A program made the position numbers and the translations under genes. A DNA stretch of 64,000 nucleotides from Cheiracanthium punctorium (Eukaryota > Arthropoda > Arachnida > Araneae > Cheiracanthiidae), in the NCBI GenBank assembly GCA_038373885.1, contig JAWZYV010013141.1:992001-1056000 (forward strand), given 5' to 3'. The notes below the pieces were generated by a model. It was not told where the DNA came from, searched no databases, and saw only the letters and a list, made by a program, of their open reading frames with translations. Positions 30,439 to 41,466 of the stretch are shown here, piece by piece (the first letter of the stretch is position 1; each line of letters begins with the position of its first letter).

Positions 30439-31730
30439 GCCGGATCCAGGGCCTGATTACGGAAAAGGCTTGGGAAGCTTGAGCTTCCCCTCAGATTTTG
30501 TAGGGGGGCCCCAAAATATGGCTGAAAAATTGAAAGAGAAATAAAAACTAATTTTAAATGATTGTACAGATTTTTACTGAACAGAAGTGGAAAGCTATTT
30601 TTAAGGTTTCTCAGAAGTCTCATACTTCATGTCGCAACATTTCTAAATTGGTTCAGTTTAACCCTCTCGTCACCGAATCATGAAAAATCAGAGAAAACAA
30701 ATCTGTCTAGCATTTAATGCATCTGAAATACTATTATAAATCATACAAAAATATTTTTTTTCTACTGTCGATTAATATTTGCCGATTAATGTCGATAATA
30801 ATAATTTTTCTAATAATAATTTCTGCAATTTCGAAGCATTTTGTTATGCTAAAATTAATTTAAAAGGATGCACATATTAGGTAAAGCTTGAGGAATAAGA
30901 AAAAAACTGTACTTACCTTAAAACGCAAAAAAAACGGTAAAAAAAGCAGCGTAAATATTTTCTTAATTTTTCTCCTGAAACAATGAAGCGAAAACTGTAA
31001 AAAATGATCTAAATGGACTAGTACTGCAATCTAGGCACGATTTATGCATCTAGTTAAGAGCCTCATATACTTTCTAGATGAATTAATGATATTGATATCA
31101 CTGTAAGTAAAAAATACTAAATTCAATTGTTTTCTCTCTAAATATTGCTATTTGAAATAGGAGCCTCATATGAGGTTCAGGGTGATGAGAGGGTTAAGAT
31201 GTCTTTACCTGGGACATCCGCTCCAGTTGAGTTTTATCTATTATGGGGAACATTTGGTCCGCAGAAAAGGGTTGATTTTCAATATGTAATGTTTAGCATC
31301 TTTTGAATGTCAAAATTAATTCCGAACTTTTATGTTATGATTTTTATGATGTCATGAAAACAAAGAATTCCTGAGAAAAAACCATTTCTAATAAAAAAAT
31401 AGGACTCAATAAATAAAGTTTAATGTTCCAGCTAGGTAATGTTTTTAGTTTACTCTTTAAAGTTGTTTCACAAATACTGTAAAATCTTGTTACAATGAAC
31501 TAAACTTATGAAGACAATGAATAAAATATTCTCATCAAAGTCAATCATTAAAACTTATTTAATCAATGAAATATCATTTGAATAAAATAGTTTTGTTCTA
31601 GAAAATTATTAAAATTTTACTTTGCCCAAACAAAGGGAATTACTATTAACTCAATTCAAAAGGGAAGAGGGGCCCCGAAATGAGACTGAGGTTCCCCTAA
31701 CTTCAGAGGTTAATCGGCCCTGGCTGGATC
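30439..31730. mobile_element. hAT-type non-autonomous element (1276 bp) with 8-bp duplication
   Basis: The left end CAGGGCCTGATTACGG and inverted right end CAGGGCCGATTAACC share further GGGGCCCC-type sequence within 70 bases. The flanks are GCCGGATC (30439-30446) and GCTGGATC (31723-31730), 7 of 8 matching, the hAT target size. The interior is AT-rich, with no transposase motif. Confidence 0.87.
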
Positions 31731-31867
31731 GCCACCTGTTTAAAAATAAACAGGGAAACAGATCGCGGGATCGCCGCCCACGTGCAAATGACTTCCCTAT
31801 ATTGGCTCTGATAAGAGCTGGTCCGTTTTTCCACACGTGGTGTAACAGTCGGCAGGCAGGAAAACCT

Positions 31868-32142
31868 TTTGCTGCTTTGAATTGGTTTGTTTGGTTTGTG
31901 GGATTACGGCCGATTAGCTACGCGGGGGCTCTAGGCCAATGGGTGGGGTGCCCTCCGTGGGGGTCTTTCTAAGGTGTCCTAACCCGTATTTACGCTAAGT
32001 TTCGGAGAAAACCACGGAAAACTCCGAACGGTTAGGTCGACGGGCGCGCGATGGGACCCGAACTCGGGACCTTCACACATCGCCCGTCTACCATTTCCAG
32101 TGGCATAACCACTGTGCCATGGTGAGGCTTTGCTGCTTTGAA
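31868..32142 (-). mobile_element. tRNA-derived SINE (second family), full length, exact 14-bp duplication
   Basis: On the minus strand it runs from 32128 to 31882, bounded by exact TTTGCTGCTTTGAA repeats (31868-31881 and 32129-32142). The head has an A box (TGGCACAGTGG) and B box (GAGTTCGGGTCCC) for RNA polymerase III. The body reads CCGAAACTTAGCGTAAATAC then GGGTTAGGACACC, and the tail is a CAAAC-rich repeat. Fragments of the same family are at 36301-36425, 39509 and 46440. Confidence 0.92.
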
Positions 32143-32684
32143 AAAGCTCGCTCTCGCTCTCTGAATAGGACATCAGTAACTGAGAAAACGGTGCGAGAAC
32201 AAAAAAGAATTAGCAATAGCTAGCAAAGCGAAATGCCGAATAAGCCAGAAGTTTCCCGCGTCTCTTTCTACCCACCCTCTTCTGTTCCCACCCACCTTTG
32301 ACATCATGACACCACCTTCGACACAGAATGCGCCCTGGCAGGAGAAGAATGAGAAGCGAGAGCGAAGAGGAGTCCTTTCCAGTTTCTAGAGGCTGCTTGT
32401 GGGAAACATTAGCTCATTTCATTAATGCAGCTAAAGTAGAAGGGATTTTTACTGTTAAGGGGTAAACGTAATGTAACGGAATTTTAGACGCATTCATTAT
32501 CATTAAGAAATTATTCTTATCCATCTTTTTTCTATCTATCACTGACTTTTATGAAATAATTTTATGAATATAATTTTGTGAACATTCATTTTATGAATTT
32601 TCACAATTTTTTTTATGAATATAATTTTGAATATTATATGAATGTAATTTTGTGAAAATTCGCGATATATATCAATTGTGATAC

Positions 32685-32723
<39 letters not shown>

Positions 32724-33099
32724 CGCGTTTAACTAGACTTGATAACTCATATACAAGACAATACTTTCCTTTTAATGAGAAAGGTTTTCCAAAAAAATCA
32801 ACTCTAATTTTAATGCAGCGATTTTTCTACATCTTCGGAGAAAAAAAAAATATATATATATATATATATGATAGGATACGAAAGTCCACCCCTTGTGGGT
32901 GGAGGGAAGGCGGGTCGACCTCCATTGTGAGTTGAAGCTTTTTTGGCTCCTGTCTTGCTCTTTTGTTGTTTCGACTAAAGACGATCTGTATTCGTGTTTT
33001 TCGAACCGCAAGTCGATTTACGCCCCTGCCAAGTTTTTGGGGTCTTTCTCTACTACAAGATTTCTAAATTTACATCTCTTCAAATTTTCATCTCTGGGG
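32143..33099. other. GC-balanced block then AT-rich sequence
   Basis: 32143-32410 is clearly less AT-rich than its surroundings (CCACCC and GAGCGAGAG motifs) but shows no ORF or known motif. A T28 run lies at 32690-32717 and a TA run at 32850-32869. The region 32880-33100 is moderately GC-balanced with short ORFs and no domain. Confidence 0.4.
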
Positions 33100-33155
33100 A
33101 TAAGCGCGTGGCGCAGGTGCCCCGTTAAAACCATATTTCGGTTCGGTTCGGTAAT
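33100..33155 (+). mobile_element. Possible non-LTR retrotransposon 3' tail
   Basis: A TTCGGTTCGGTTCGG run ends sequence reading GTGCCCCGTTAAAACC. The Jockey insertion at 46953-47935 ends in an equivalent CCCACTTCGGTTTGGTTCGG tail, so this may be the terminal stub of a related insertion. The upstream body shows no RT motif. Confidence 0.35.
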
Positions 33156-34226
33156 AAATATGATACAGAACGCCCATTTTAGCGAAACAGTTGTCAGAAT
33201 GCTCGCGGATAATGTTCCACCCAAAACTATCTGGAGAAACATTTTTATTTCCATAAAAAAATTAGCAATTACGGATTATCTTGTGCCTTGGATTATATAC
33301 CTTAAATCACGGTACTCTGTCTATTTATTTATTTTTTAATGCATAAAATGGTTCATAGTTTGAAATATGTAAATCCTGCTGAAAAGCCTTTGCACGATTT
33401 TTCAAGAACTTCTAAGTATTATTTATTAAAATAAATAAAGAAACACGAAATTTTCATTAAGTGTGTGTTTTTAAGTATATTACAAGAATAAGGGTAAATA
33501 TCACTTTTTTTTTCATCAGTTACTGTAAAAGATTTTAAGTTTCAAATGAACTGTTGTTAAAAAAAAAAAAAAAAAAAAAAAGAAAGAAAGAAAGACAAAA
33601 AAAAGAAAAAAAAAAAAAAAAAAAGGAGAGAGAGAGAGATAGAGAGAACCAACGAAGTAAATGTATACATGTATACTTCCTAGAATACTTTAACGGTGTT
33701 ATTCGAAAAAATCATGTGATTTTGGTACATAATTACAAATAAACTAATTATGCCAGGCACTTCAAAATTTTGAAACTGTCTCTTTACAAGCTGTATTACA
33801 AACTGCGAAGACAAGCCAATCTGTATCGGTTTCAAAACTTTTAGAAAAAATTCTTAAAAATCGGAAATTTTCGCAAAGCGAAAAATCTTGCAGCTCAGAT
33901 CCATGTTTGAGAATTTTTTCTGAAAATTTCACAAAAGCCACAGCGTTTTCGCTTATCGCAGTGTGTAAAGCAGCTTACGAAGAACCCTCTGGAATTTTTT
34001 AGAGACCATAGTGCTATTAGTTTATTTCAATTTGTGTACCAAGACTAAAAACAGAGTTCTTTTTTTTCGAAGAACAGCCGTATCATATGATGAAAGATAT
34101 ATACGATGATATATGATGGAGAATCATTATTGGGCAGTTTTTGAATATTCTACTTCCAATAAAATCATGCAAATCATACAATATGCTTCGAAGGCTCATA
34201 TTAACATAATTTAGCTTGCTCCATCT
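33156..34226. other. AT-rich; poly-A/GAAA/GAGA tract at 33558-33645
   Basis: A purine-only run of about 90 bases at 33558-33645 is the only marked feature. No coding frame is supported. Confidence 0.5.
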
Positions 34227-34259
34227 ATTGTAGGCGTTGCGTATGGGAACGCCTACAAT
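34227..34259. repeat. Hairpin, 12-bp perfect arms
   Basis: ATTGTAGGCGTT and AACGCCTACAAT pair exactly around a nine-base loop. The stem contains GC pairs in a strongly AT-rich context, so it stands out thermodynamically. Confidence 0.8.
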
Positions 34260-34432
34260 ATTTAAAAAAATATCTCAAGGAATTATGAAATATATATACT
34301 GTAATCTCGGCGTATAACACTCACTTTCATCTTCAAAAAATTACTTCATTTCTTCGTGTGTGTATTGTACACCTAATATAAAATTTTATAAATATTACAA
34401 GTATGCAAAACATTACAAAATATAAGTATTAT
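34260..34432. mobile_element. Unclassified transposon end
   Basis: The segment around 34300 (AATCTCGGCGTATAACACTC) resembles the inverse of 62985-63010 (GTGTTATACACCGGGATATA). Sequence at 34388-34432 matches 62423-62471 (both with ATTACAAA and TATTATCAA). They look like two copies of one family, class unknown. Confidence 0.35.
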
Positions 34433-34802
34433 CAAGGCCGTACCCAGTGGGTGGACCAAGGGGTACGGACCCCCATTACATTAAACGATTTTGAGTTCTT
34501 TTACCTTTCAATGTGAACAGAGATACAGACCTTTTGAATGTTTAATATGTATAAAACAAATTATTTCCTTCCTACCATTGCATTGCTTAAGCCCTTACCT
34601 ACGACCTCCTTATGTTCTTTTAAATAGTAAGGGGACAAATAAAGGAGTGGTCATTAGAATGCAATTGTCTTACCTAAAAAGCGGCGCTTTCAATTTTTAT
34701 AAACTTTCACAACCTCCCTAGTTCTACTTAATTTCCTTTCAATTGTAAAAGAGCAAATTAAGGAGGGTATGTACCGGGGCCACTCCCCTAGATACGCCCT
34801 CG
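34433..34802. mobile_element. hAT-like MITE (about 370 bp)
   Basis: The left end CAAGGCCGTACCCAGTGGG and inverted right end CGAGGGCGTATCTAGGGG fit the GGCGTA-type ends of other hAT MITEs here. The target duplication is poor (5 of 8 at best). An internal imperfect duplication places TAAATAGTAAGGGG and an analogous AGAGCAAATTAAGG block about 120 bases apart. Confidence 0.5.
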
Positions 34803-36300
34803 CAGTGTTCCTAGAACCAGCAAATATTGAGGGTGCCATTTCTTTTACCTAAAAGAATGTGCGTTGAAGTTTTAGATGTGGAACTATGGAACAGAGATAG
34901 AGTAACAAGAAATTTGAAAATTTAAAGGTAATTTCTTTCAAGATTATATATATATATATGTGTGTGTGTGAGTGCGTGTTTACTTTAATGGACAAATTTA
35001 ATAAATGAATAAAAGAAACACTGCTCGTTCTTTTTACAAGTTACGATCGGCAAAACATTAAAAATGTAGGGTAAATTTTAGTTAAAATTTTTAATGTCAA
35101 ATTTATTCTCAGGGTCTAATTTCAGCAGGGAATTCGGATCAGGAACCCGGGCCTTCAACAAATAGAAAAGGGACCCCTTAAAGTAACTTAAAAAAAAATA
35201 AATTAAATTGCACATTTTGATTTTACTTTCAAGTGAGATACTTAATAGTTACCCGCAATAATTTAGTTTTACGTTTATGGTGCACTAAGAGAATGTTATA
35301 CATAACATCTTTGGTATAGCCATCTATATGATTAACTCTAACTTCCAATTTTATCTATATTTTATTCTATATTATTTTTAGTTTCATTAAGATTAGAAAA
35401 TAACATTTTTGATGTTATTTTTGAAATATCTGATTTTTTAATCTTAGGGATTATCTTTCTTTTCTTTTCAAAACTCCAGTCTGCTGCACAAATAAATACG
35501 CAAATAAATAAATGCTCTGGTAAGAACATTAATAAAGTAAATTCAAAAATATTCTGCAACATGCTACTTAAAAATAGGGAAATAAACAGGAATAATATAT
35601 ATATAATATATATAAACTTTGGAGTGGGCGTATTCAAAGGAGGGTACATCGGGATATACACGCCCTCCCTCAATGCTAAATGATCAGTGTTTTATTTTAA
35701 CATTTTGAAGAAAGAAAGAGTAGTATCCCGTTGTTAATATTAAGCGCAATTATTTTTCTAATTAAATCTGCGAAATTTCCTCAGCTTAAAAATAAACAAT
35801 TGAATAAAACAAGCAAAGTCAAATCAAGAAAAGCAGATACAAATACTTGATCAAGACAGTAAGCTTTAGGCAGCTTTATAGGTTCTTGGCAACATCTCGC
35901 TTTGTTGTCTTTAACAGCATTGTTTTATACTACACATTCCGATCTGTCAAAATACGAGTTAGTGTTTTACTTTTGTAATTTAAGTCAGATGTTATAGTTA
36001 TGTTATTTTGTATTTTATATCAAATGCCGAATTTGAAATAACAATAAAAAAAAAAGAAGAGAAAAAGAAAATAATCCAATAAATGATACTAAATTAAAAG
36101 AAGAAACAAGACTAAAACAATGTACATGAATTTCTGTTAGTTGTAATACCACCAGAAAGTTTATGACAAAGAATCATATTCATATTATAATGAAGATTGC
36201 GCTCAATGTGTTTTTCCCTATCACGCTAAGTCTATCGTGTGATCAAGCTGTTCCCAGAGAATGGCTTATAATATAATGCTAGTCCACACTGTGTCAGAAA
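34803..36300. other. AT-rich gene-free sequence
   Basis: A TA/TG microsatellite lies at 34950-34978. Possible eroded transposon ends occur near 35125 (CAGGGAATTCGGATCAGG) and 35625-35675 (GGGCGTATTC / CACGCCC inverted). The 103-residue minus ORF at 35673 has no motif. Confidence 0.4.
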
Positions 36301-36425
36301 TGTGTCCATCACGCATCCGTCGACCTAACCGGTTGTTTCTCCGAAACTTGGCTTAAATACGGGTTAGGACTTCTTAGAGAGACCCCTCCAACGGAGGGTA
36401 TCCCCCCTTCTTGTTTTCCTGCTGA
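36301..36425 (+). mobile_element. SINE fragment (3' body of the 31868 family)
   Basis: It contains GTCGACCTAACCGG, CTCCGAAACTTGGC, TTAAATACGGGTTAGGAC and AGACCCCTCCAACGGAGG. These match the body of the full SINE at 31882-32128 in direct orientation. The tRNA-like head is missing or unrecognisable. Confidence 0.75.
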
Positions 36426-37515
36426 CGAGGATTTATAAGCGGCTTTCGAGTCAAGCACACAAATCTAATATACGTGTTCACAGTAACAACAACAGCTTGT
36501 TTAGTTGACTTCAGACACCTCTTTTAAATTCTCGTCTTATAAAGTGGACCACACCATAACATTTTCTGCTAGAACGGAGAGAGGAAAGGTTAGAACGAAA
36601 ACATCCAGGGCATGAGTTGGAATCATTACCATCATCGTACGCTTAAGCGATTTGTAGAGAGAACTGTCACTGTTTTATTAGGAGCAGCCAATGAAATTTC
36701 TCTAATTACAGGTACAGTCTAAATACAGTTGGGTTTGCAGAGCGACTTCCGCTAGGTAGATTCAACAATCTATCTTTGGCGAGGACTCAGGCCTGATTGG
36801 TTCTGTTCCCTCGCAGACGGGTGTTATTTCTTTTTCCTTTTTCTCATTCGCCTTGGAATTTCAGATTATTCTTTTTTTCAAATCAAATGGAGTAAGACAA
36901 TCATATTAAAACTGTCATCAACACGAATAACAAAAATATTGATAGCACTTTATTGACATTATTGTTTAGCACTTTAAGGTGTTTTGATTGACTTGTAGCT
37001 TATTTCCACAGGAGACTTCAGATAACTACCTAAGATTTAAGAAACCATAATTTAATTGTGATTCACAGCAGATGCGACATCAAAGTGCGCGGATCTTAAT
37101 TTTACTAGTTCCATTCCAAACTACTCTTAAGTTACTGCTATTTTAAAAACACTTCGAAGCAATGTGCGCTGTTGATATTTTCATGAAAAAGGATGTAAAA
37201 TGACGTTTTTTTTCAAATATTAAAACTCAGATTTAAGTAAAAATATTTTTGTTCTGTAAATTTTATTAAATGTTCGAAATAATCTTCATGGAGTTTACTC
37301 TACTCATATTTTACTATCTAATTGAAAAGCTACAGAGAAGGGCACTTCTTTAATCACTTCTCTATCCCTTTTAGCAAATACCAGTACCTTATTTAAAGTG
37401 TGTCCCTATCAATTTATCATCTATTATCATGTACATTCGTAATAACGTGGCATATGTCCAATATTCGAAGAAAAGTTACTTATCTAATTGTGTTTCATAC
37501 CACAATGCTCTAATG
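36359..37515 (+). repeat. Segmental duplication, copy A
   Basis: 36359-37030 is nearly identical to 39509-40181, an offset of about 3150 bases. 37049-37500 then matches 40985-41470, so copy A lacks about 800 bp present in copy B. The content includes a SINE 3' body and a GAGCAGCCAATGAAATT block also found in the more distant copy C. No protein is recognised. The copy ends at the hAT insertion target. Confidence 0.88.
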
Positions 37516-39150
37516 CAGCGTTTCTCAACCTGTGGGGCGCGACCCCTAAGGAGGGCGCATTGCGTTTGCGGGAGGGGGGGCGAGAAAAACCAAAGAGCAA
37601 GTAGTGATGCTTGTTTTTAAAAAAAAAATCACCTTATTTATTCTCATTTTTACTCAAAAATGAATCACGGAAAAAAGCGCACAATATTGAATGGGTTTGT
37701 ATTTTTAGAAAATAAGAGGGGGGTGGGGGGTGAATTAAAAAAAAAAAAATATGTGAAAGAAGTGGGCGTCCAAAAGGGCGTAAACAGAGGTATATCAGTG
37801 TATTTTGTATTTATCTCTATTGAAAATTGCCATTCAGACAACTTTCCAAGAACAGTGGCTTGATTTGTAAGTATACATTATGCAGAGTAGCCCATGGCCG
37901 TTCGAAACGTCTCATTGCCCTTTTCCGTTTTATGATATTTTTTTATATTGTCAATTTTTTATTAGTTTTATACTAAATTGTTCATAATCTGAATGACCCT
38001 CTTCCCCCTCCCAATAGTTCAATTTGTATTCTTAGGACAAAGTCCAAAACTAGACATTCAGTAACAAATTATAGCAGTTTCGAAAACTTTAAATACCATC
38101 TCTCACCTAACAGCAACCCTAAAAAAAAGAATCTAAGACTCCACAGATTTAACATGCACGTTCACTGTAATATGTTATCACATTCAGTCTGATTTGTAAT
38201 CAGCTATGGCTTGTTATTACTGGTTTTCTTTTTATAAATGCAAGAATTTATTCTGATTCATGGTAATTTATCTTGTTAACTCTGTGGTTTTAAATAATAA
38301 TTCTTAGAATAAATGATTTATAGGTATATATATTTACATATAAATATTTTTATTTTTGAAAGTATTTAATTTAAATATTAGTTCTTTTATTTTAGACATG
38401 CTTTTTTTTCAGAATTAAATTATGGTATTAATAAGTCAATTAAAAAAAAAAAAAAAAAAAAACTTTTTGTATCAAATGTTAGTATAAGTGTAATGTTTTT
38501 AAACAAATTTTCATTTACAAATGCTAAAAAAACCCTTTTTAAAGGAAACTGGCTAAAAATTATTTAAAACTCATTTCTTAAAATGTAAAATATTGGCTAT
38601 GCATAACTGTAATTAAAATTAATTTTTAATTAGTTTTGTTGAAATAGTTTTAATAATTATATTTTTACCATTATTAGTATTGCAAATCTTATTCCCCTTC
38701 ACCAACTTTGATTAAATATGCTCACCTGAAAAAAAAAAAAAACGCATGATTTGAATGGGCTTATTTTTTGAGTTGAGCGGGGGGGATGGGGGGGCGTGAA
38801 ATGAAAAAATGTGAGAAACAAGAGCGCACTTTCGGATGCCCACTCCTTTCTTACATTTTTTATTTCAAGCGCCCCCCCCACACACACACACGCACATACA
38901 CACACACATTCATCCGAAAAAATAAACCCCTTCAATAGTGTGCGTTTTTTTCCGGTGCGCTTTTTTCCGCACACCCTCAAAAACATACCTATTTTCGCTT
39001 AAAATGTTCATCTAAACTTTACTGATAACATTATTTTGTAGAAAATTCGACTAAATGTTCATTGTTAAAAATTAAAAAACTGAATGTATGCTGAAAAATG
39101 TGAGGGAGGGGGGCGCGACGTTAAAAAGGTTGAGAACCGCTGCTCTAATG
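37508..39150. mobile_element. hAT-type element (1627 bp) with exact 8-bp duplication
   Basis: CTCTAATG occurs at 37508-37515 and 39143-39150. The ends are CAGCGTTTCTCAACC and, inverted, CAGCGGTTCTCAACC, followed on both sides by GGGCGCGACCCC-like sequence. CAG-GG-TTCTCAACC ends are classic hAT. Subterminal C/G-rich blocks with KKRT-like coding appear in direct (37660-37760) and inverted (38720-38990) copies. No transposase catalytic segment remains. Confidence 0.92.
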
Positions 39151-39508
39151 AGTTTGCTCTAAAAAAATCTAAATATTTTCTTCAAGCAGCGTACTTGTTT
39201 TTATAACTAACTTTTTTTTGTATTTAGAAGCCGGCACATGTTATTGGTTTAACGTCTGGCACAAATAAAAATGTGCATTTTTTAATTACTAATTAATGGT
39301 TAAAAACTGGTTTAAAAAACGCCTCCCTCCGCACCCGAAAGCGAAAGTAAATACAAAATAAATGTAAGAGAAATGACGCGGACAGAGAATCTTGCACATT
39401 CCTCCTCTGCTTGGAAGAGGAGTAAAGATGCGCAGAACTGAATGCGCAATGCTCTCGCTCTGTTTACTCTTCGGAGGAGCAGCTCACGGGCTAGCCGCAA
39501 GTGTAATT
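39151..39508. other. Sequence between hAT and copy B
   Basis: Continuation of the pre-insertion sequence of copy A. The minus-strand 62-residue ORF at 39312-39500 lies in a GC-richer patch but has no motif. Confidence 0.4.
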
Positions 39509-41466
39509 ACGGGTTAGGACTTCTTGGAGAGACCCCTCCAACGGAGGGCATCCCCCCTTCTTGTTCTCCTGCTGACGAGGATTTATAAGCGGCTTTCGAG
39601 TCAAGCACACAAATCTAATATACGTGTTCACAGTAACAACAACAGCTTGTTTAGTTGACTTCAGACACCTCTTTTAAATTCTCGTCTTATAAAGTGGACC
39701 ACACCATAACATTTTCTGCTAGAACGGAGAGAGGAAAGGTTAGAACGAAAACATCCAGGGCATGAGTTGGAATCATTACCATCATTGTACGCTTAAGCGA
39801 TCTGTAGAGAGAACTGTCACTGTTTTATTAGGAGCAGCCAATGAAATTTCTCTAATTACAGGTACAGTCTAAATACAGTTGGGTTTGCAGAGCGACTTCC
39901 GCTAGGTAGATTCAACAATCTATCTTTGGCGAGGACTCAGGCCTGATTGGTTCTGTTCCCTCGCAGACGGGTGTTATTTATTTTTCCTTTTTTCTCATTC
40001 GCCTTGGAATTTCGGATTATTCTTTTTTTCAAATCAAATGGAGTAAGACAATCATATTAAAATAGTCATCAACACGAATAACAAAAATATTGATAGCACT
40101 TTATTGACATTATTGTTTAGCACTTTAAGGTGTTTTGATTGACTTCTAGCTTATTTCCACAGGAGACTTCAGATAACTACCTTTGTAATACTGACGAGGA
40201 GAACTTAATACCATAAATGGCGCTCACTCGCTACTTGAAGAATGCCTAATAGAGACGTACACGATAGGTGCCAGATATATATCCAAAAATAAAACTTTAA
40301 ATTAATGATGGTTGTTCGTTTGGACTAGGGTGCTCCCGTATCACCCGCATATACGTTGATCCCGCGTATAAGTCGCTTTCCCGATCAAAAAAAAAAAAAA
40401 AACATTTATTCAAAATCATCTGAAAAAAAAAAAAAGAAAGTGCTAAACATACAATAGTAAGGATAATAATATATAAAAGTAGTATACCTGAAATCTCACT
40501 AAATACAAAACTAAACTCATAATTAATAATAATAATAATATGACATTGCTGGTAGTTTAAAGTAGTATTAAGTTAAACTGATACAAGATCCGATTGAATA
40601 TTGGACTCGCCAAAAAAATCACAAAATTCCTTCGTCGTCATCGGCTCATCATGATACACGTTTTCAATCTCTGTAAGTTCCAACTTCATAGCGAAAACTA
40701 ACGCAGACAGTGAAATAACATTCCACATTACCAGCAATAAATATTCGAATAAAGCGAGAGCCGTTTATTTACATAAAAAAGAAATTTGAGGGAAAATGAT
40801 AACTCATACAACAGACTGCAGGATTAGAAAGTTTATGCATCTTATTTGTTGCACAGGTGGTTTGCAATCGAGAGAGGCGGACATGTTACTTCAGTTCCCA
40901 TTAAATTTGCATAAAGTCGCCTCTCATACAGAGTTAAGAAACATAAAAAAAAAAGAAAAAAAAAAACACATTTCCAAAGATTGAAAGAAAACCATAATTT
41001 TAATTTGTGATTCACAGCAGATGCGACATCAAAGTGGGCGGATCTTAATTTTACTAGTTCCATTCCAACACTACTCTTAAATTATCTGCCTATTTTTAAA
41101 AACACTTCGAAGCAAATGTGCGCTGTTGATATTTTCATGAAAAAAGGATGTAAAATGACGTTTTTTTTTTTTTCAAAATATTGAAACTCAGATTTAAGTA
41201 AAAATATTTTTGTTCTGTAAATTTTATTTTAATGTTTGAAATAATCTTCATGGGAGTTTACTCTACTCATATTTTTACTATCTTAATTGAAAGCTACAGG
41301 AGAAGAGCAATTTTTTTTAATCACTTCTCTATCCCCTTTTAGGCAAATACAGTACCTTATTTAAACTGTATTCCCTATCAATTTATCATCTATTATCCAT
41401 GTACATTCGTAATAACGTGGCATATTTCCAAATATTCGAAGAAAATTACTTATCTAAATTGTGTTT
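39509..41466 (+). repeat. Segmental duplication, copy B
   Basis: Near-identical to copy A over its first 670 bases. It then keeps an 800-bp middle part that copy A lost (with CCCGTATCACCCGCATATAC, a possible transposon end, near 40335), and ends with the module AAAGTGGGCGGATCTTAATT. Many poly-A interruptions. From about 39775 on it aligns less closely with copy C. Confidence 0.85.

Noticed and set aside
33554..33742. Lysine-rich 62-residue ORF
   Set aside because: Translation of a poly-A/GAAA/GAGA tract.
36359..40181. Pair of LTRs of a retrotransposon (670-bp direct repeats)
   Set aside because: No TG...CA ends, no primer-binding site or polypurine tract, no gag-pol between them, and the similarity continues beyond the 670 bp, so this is a segmental duplication.
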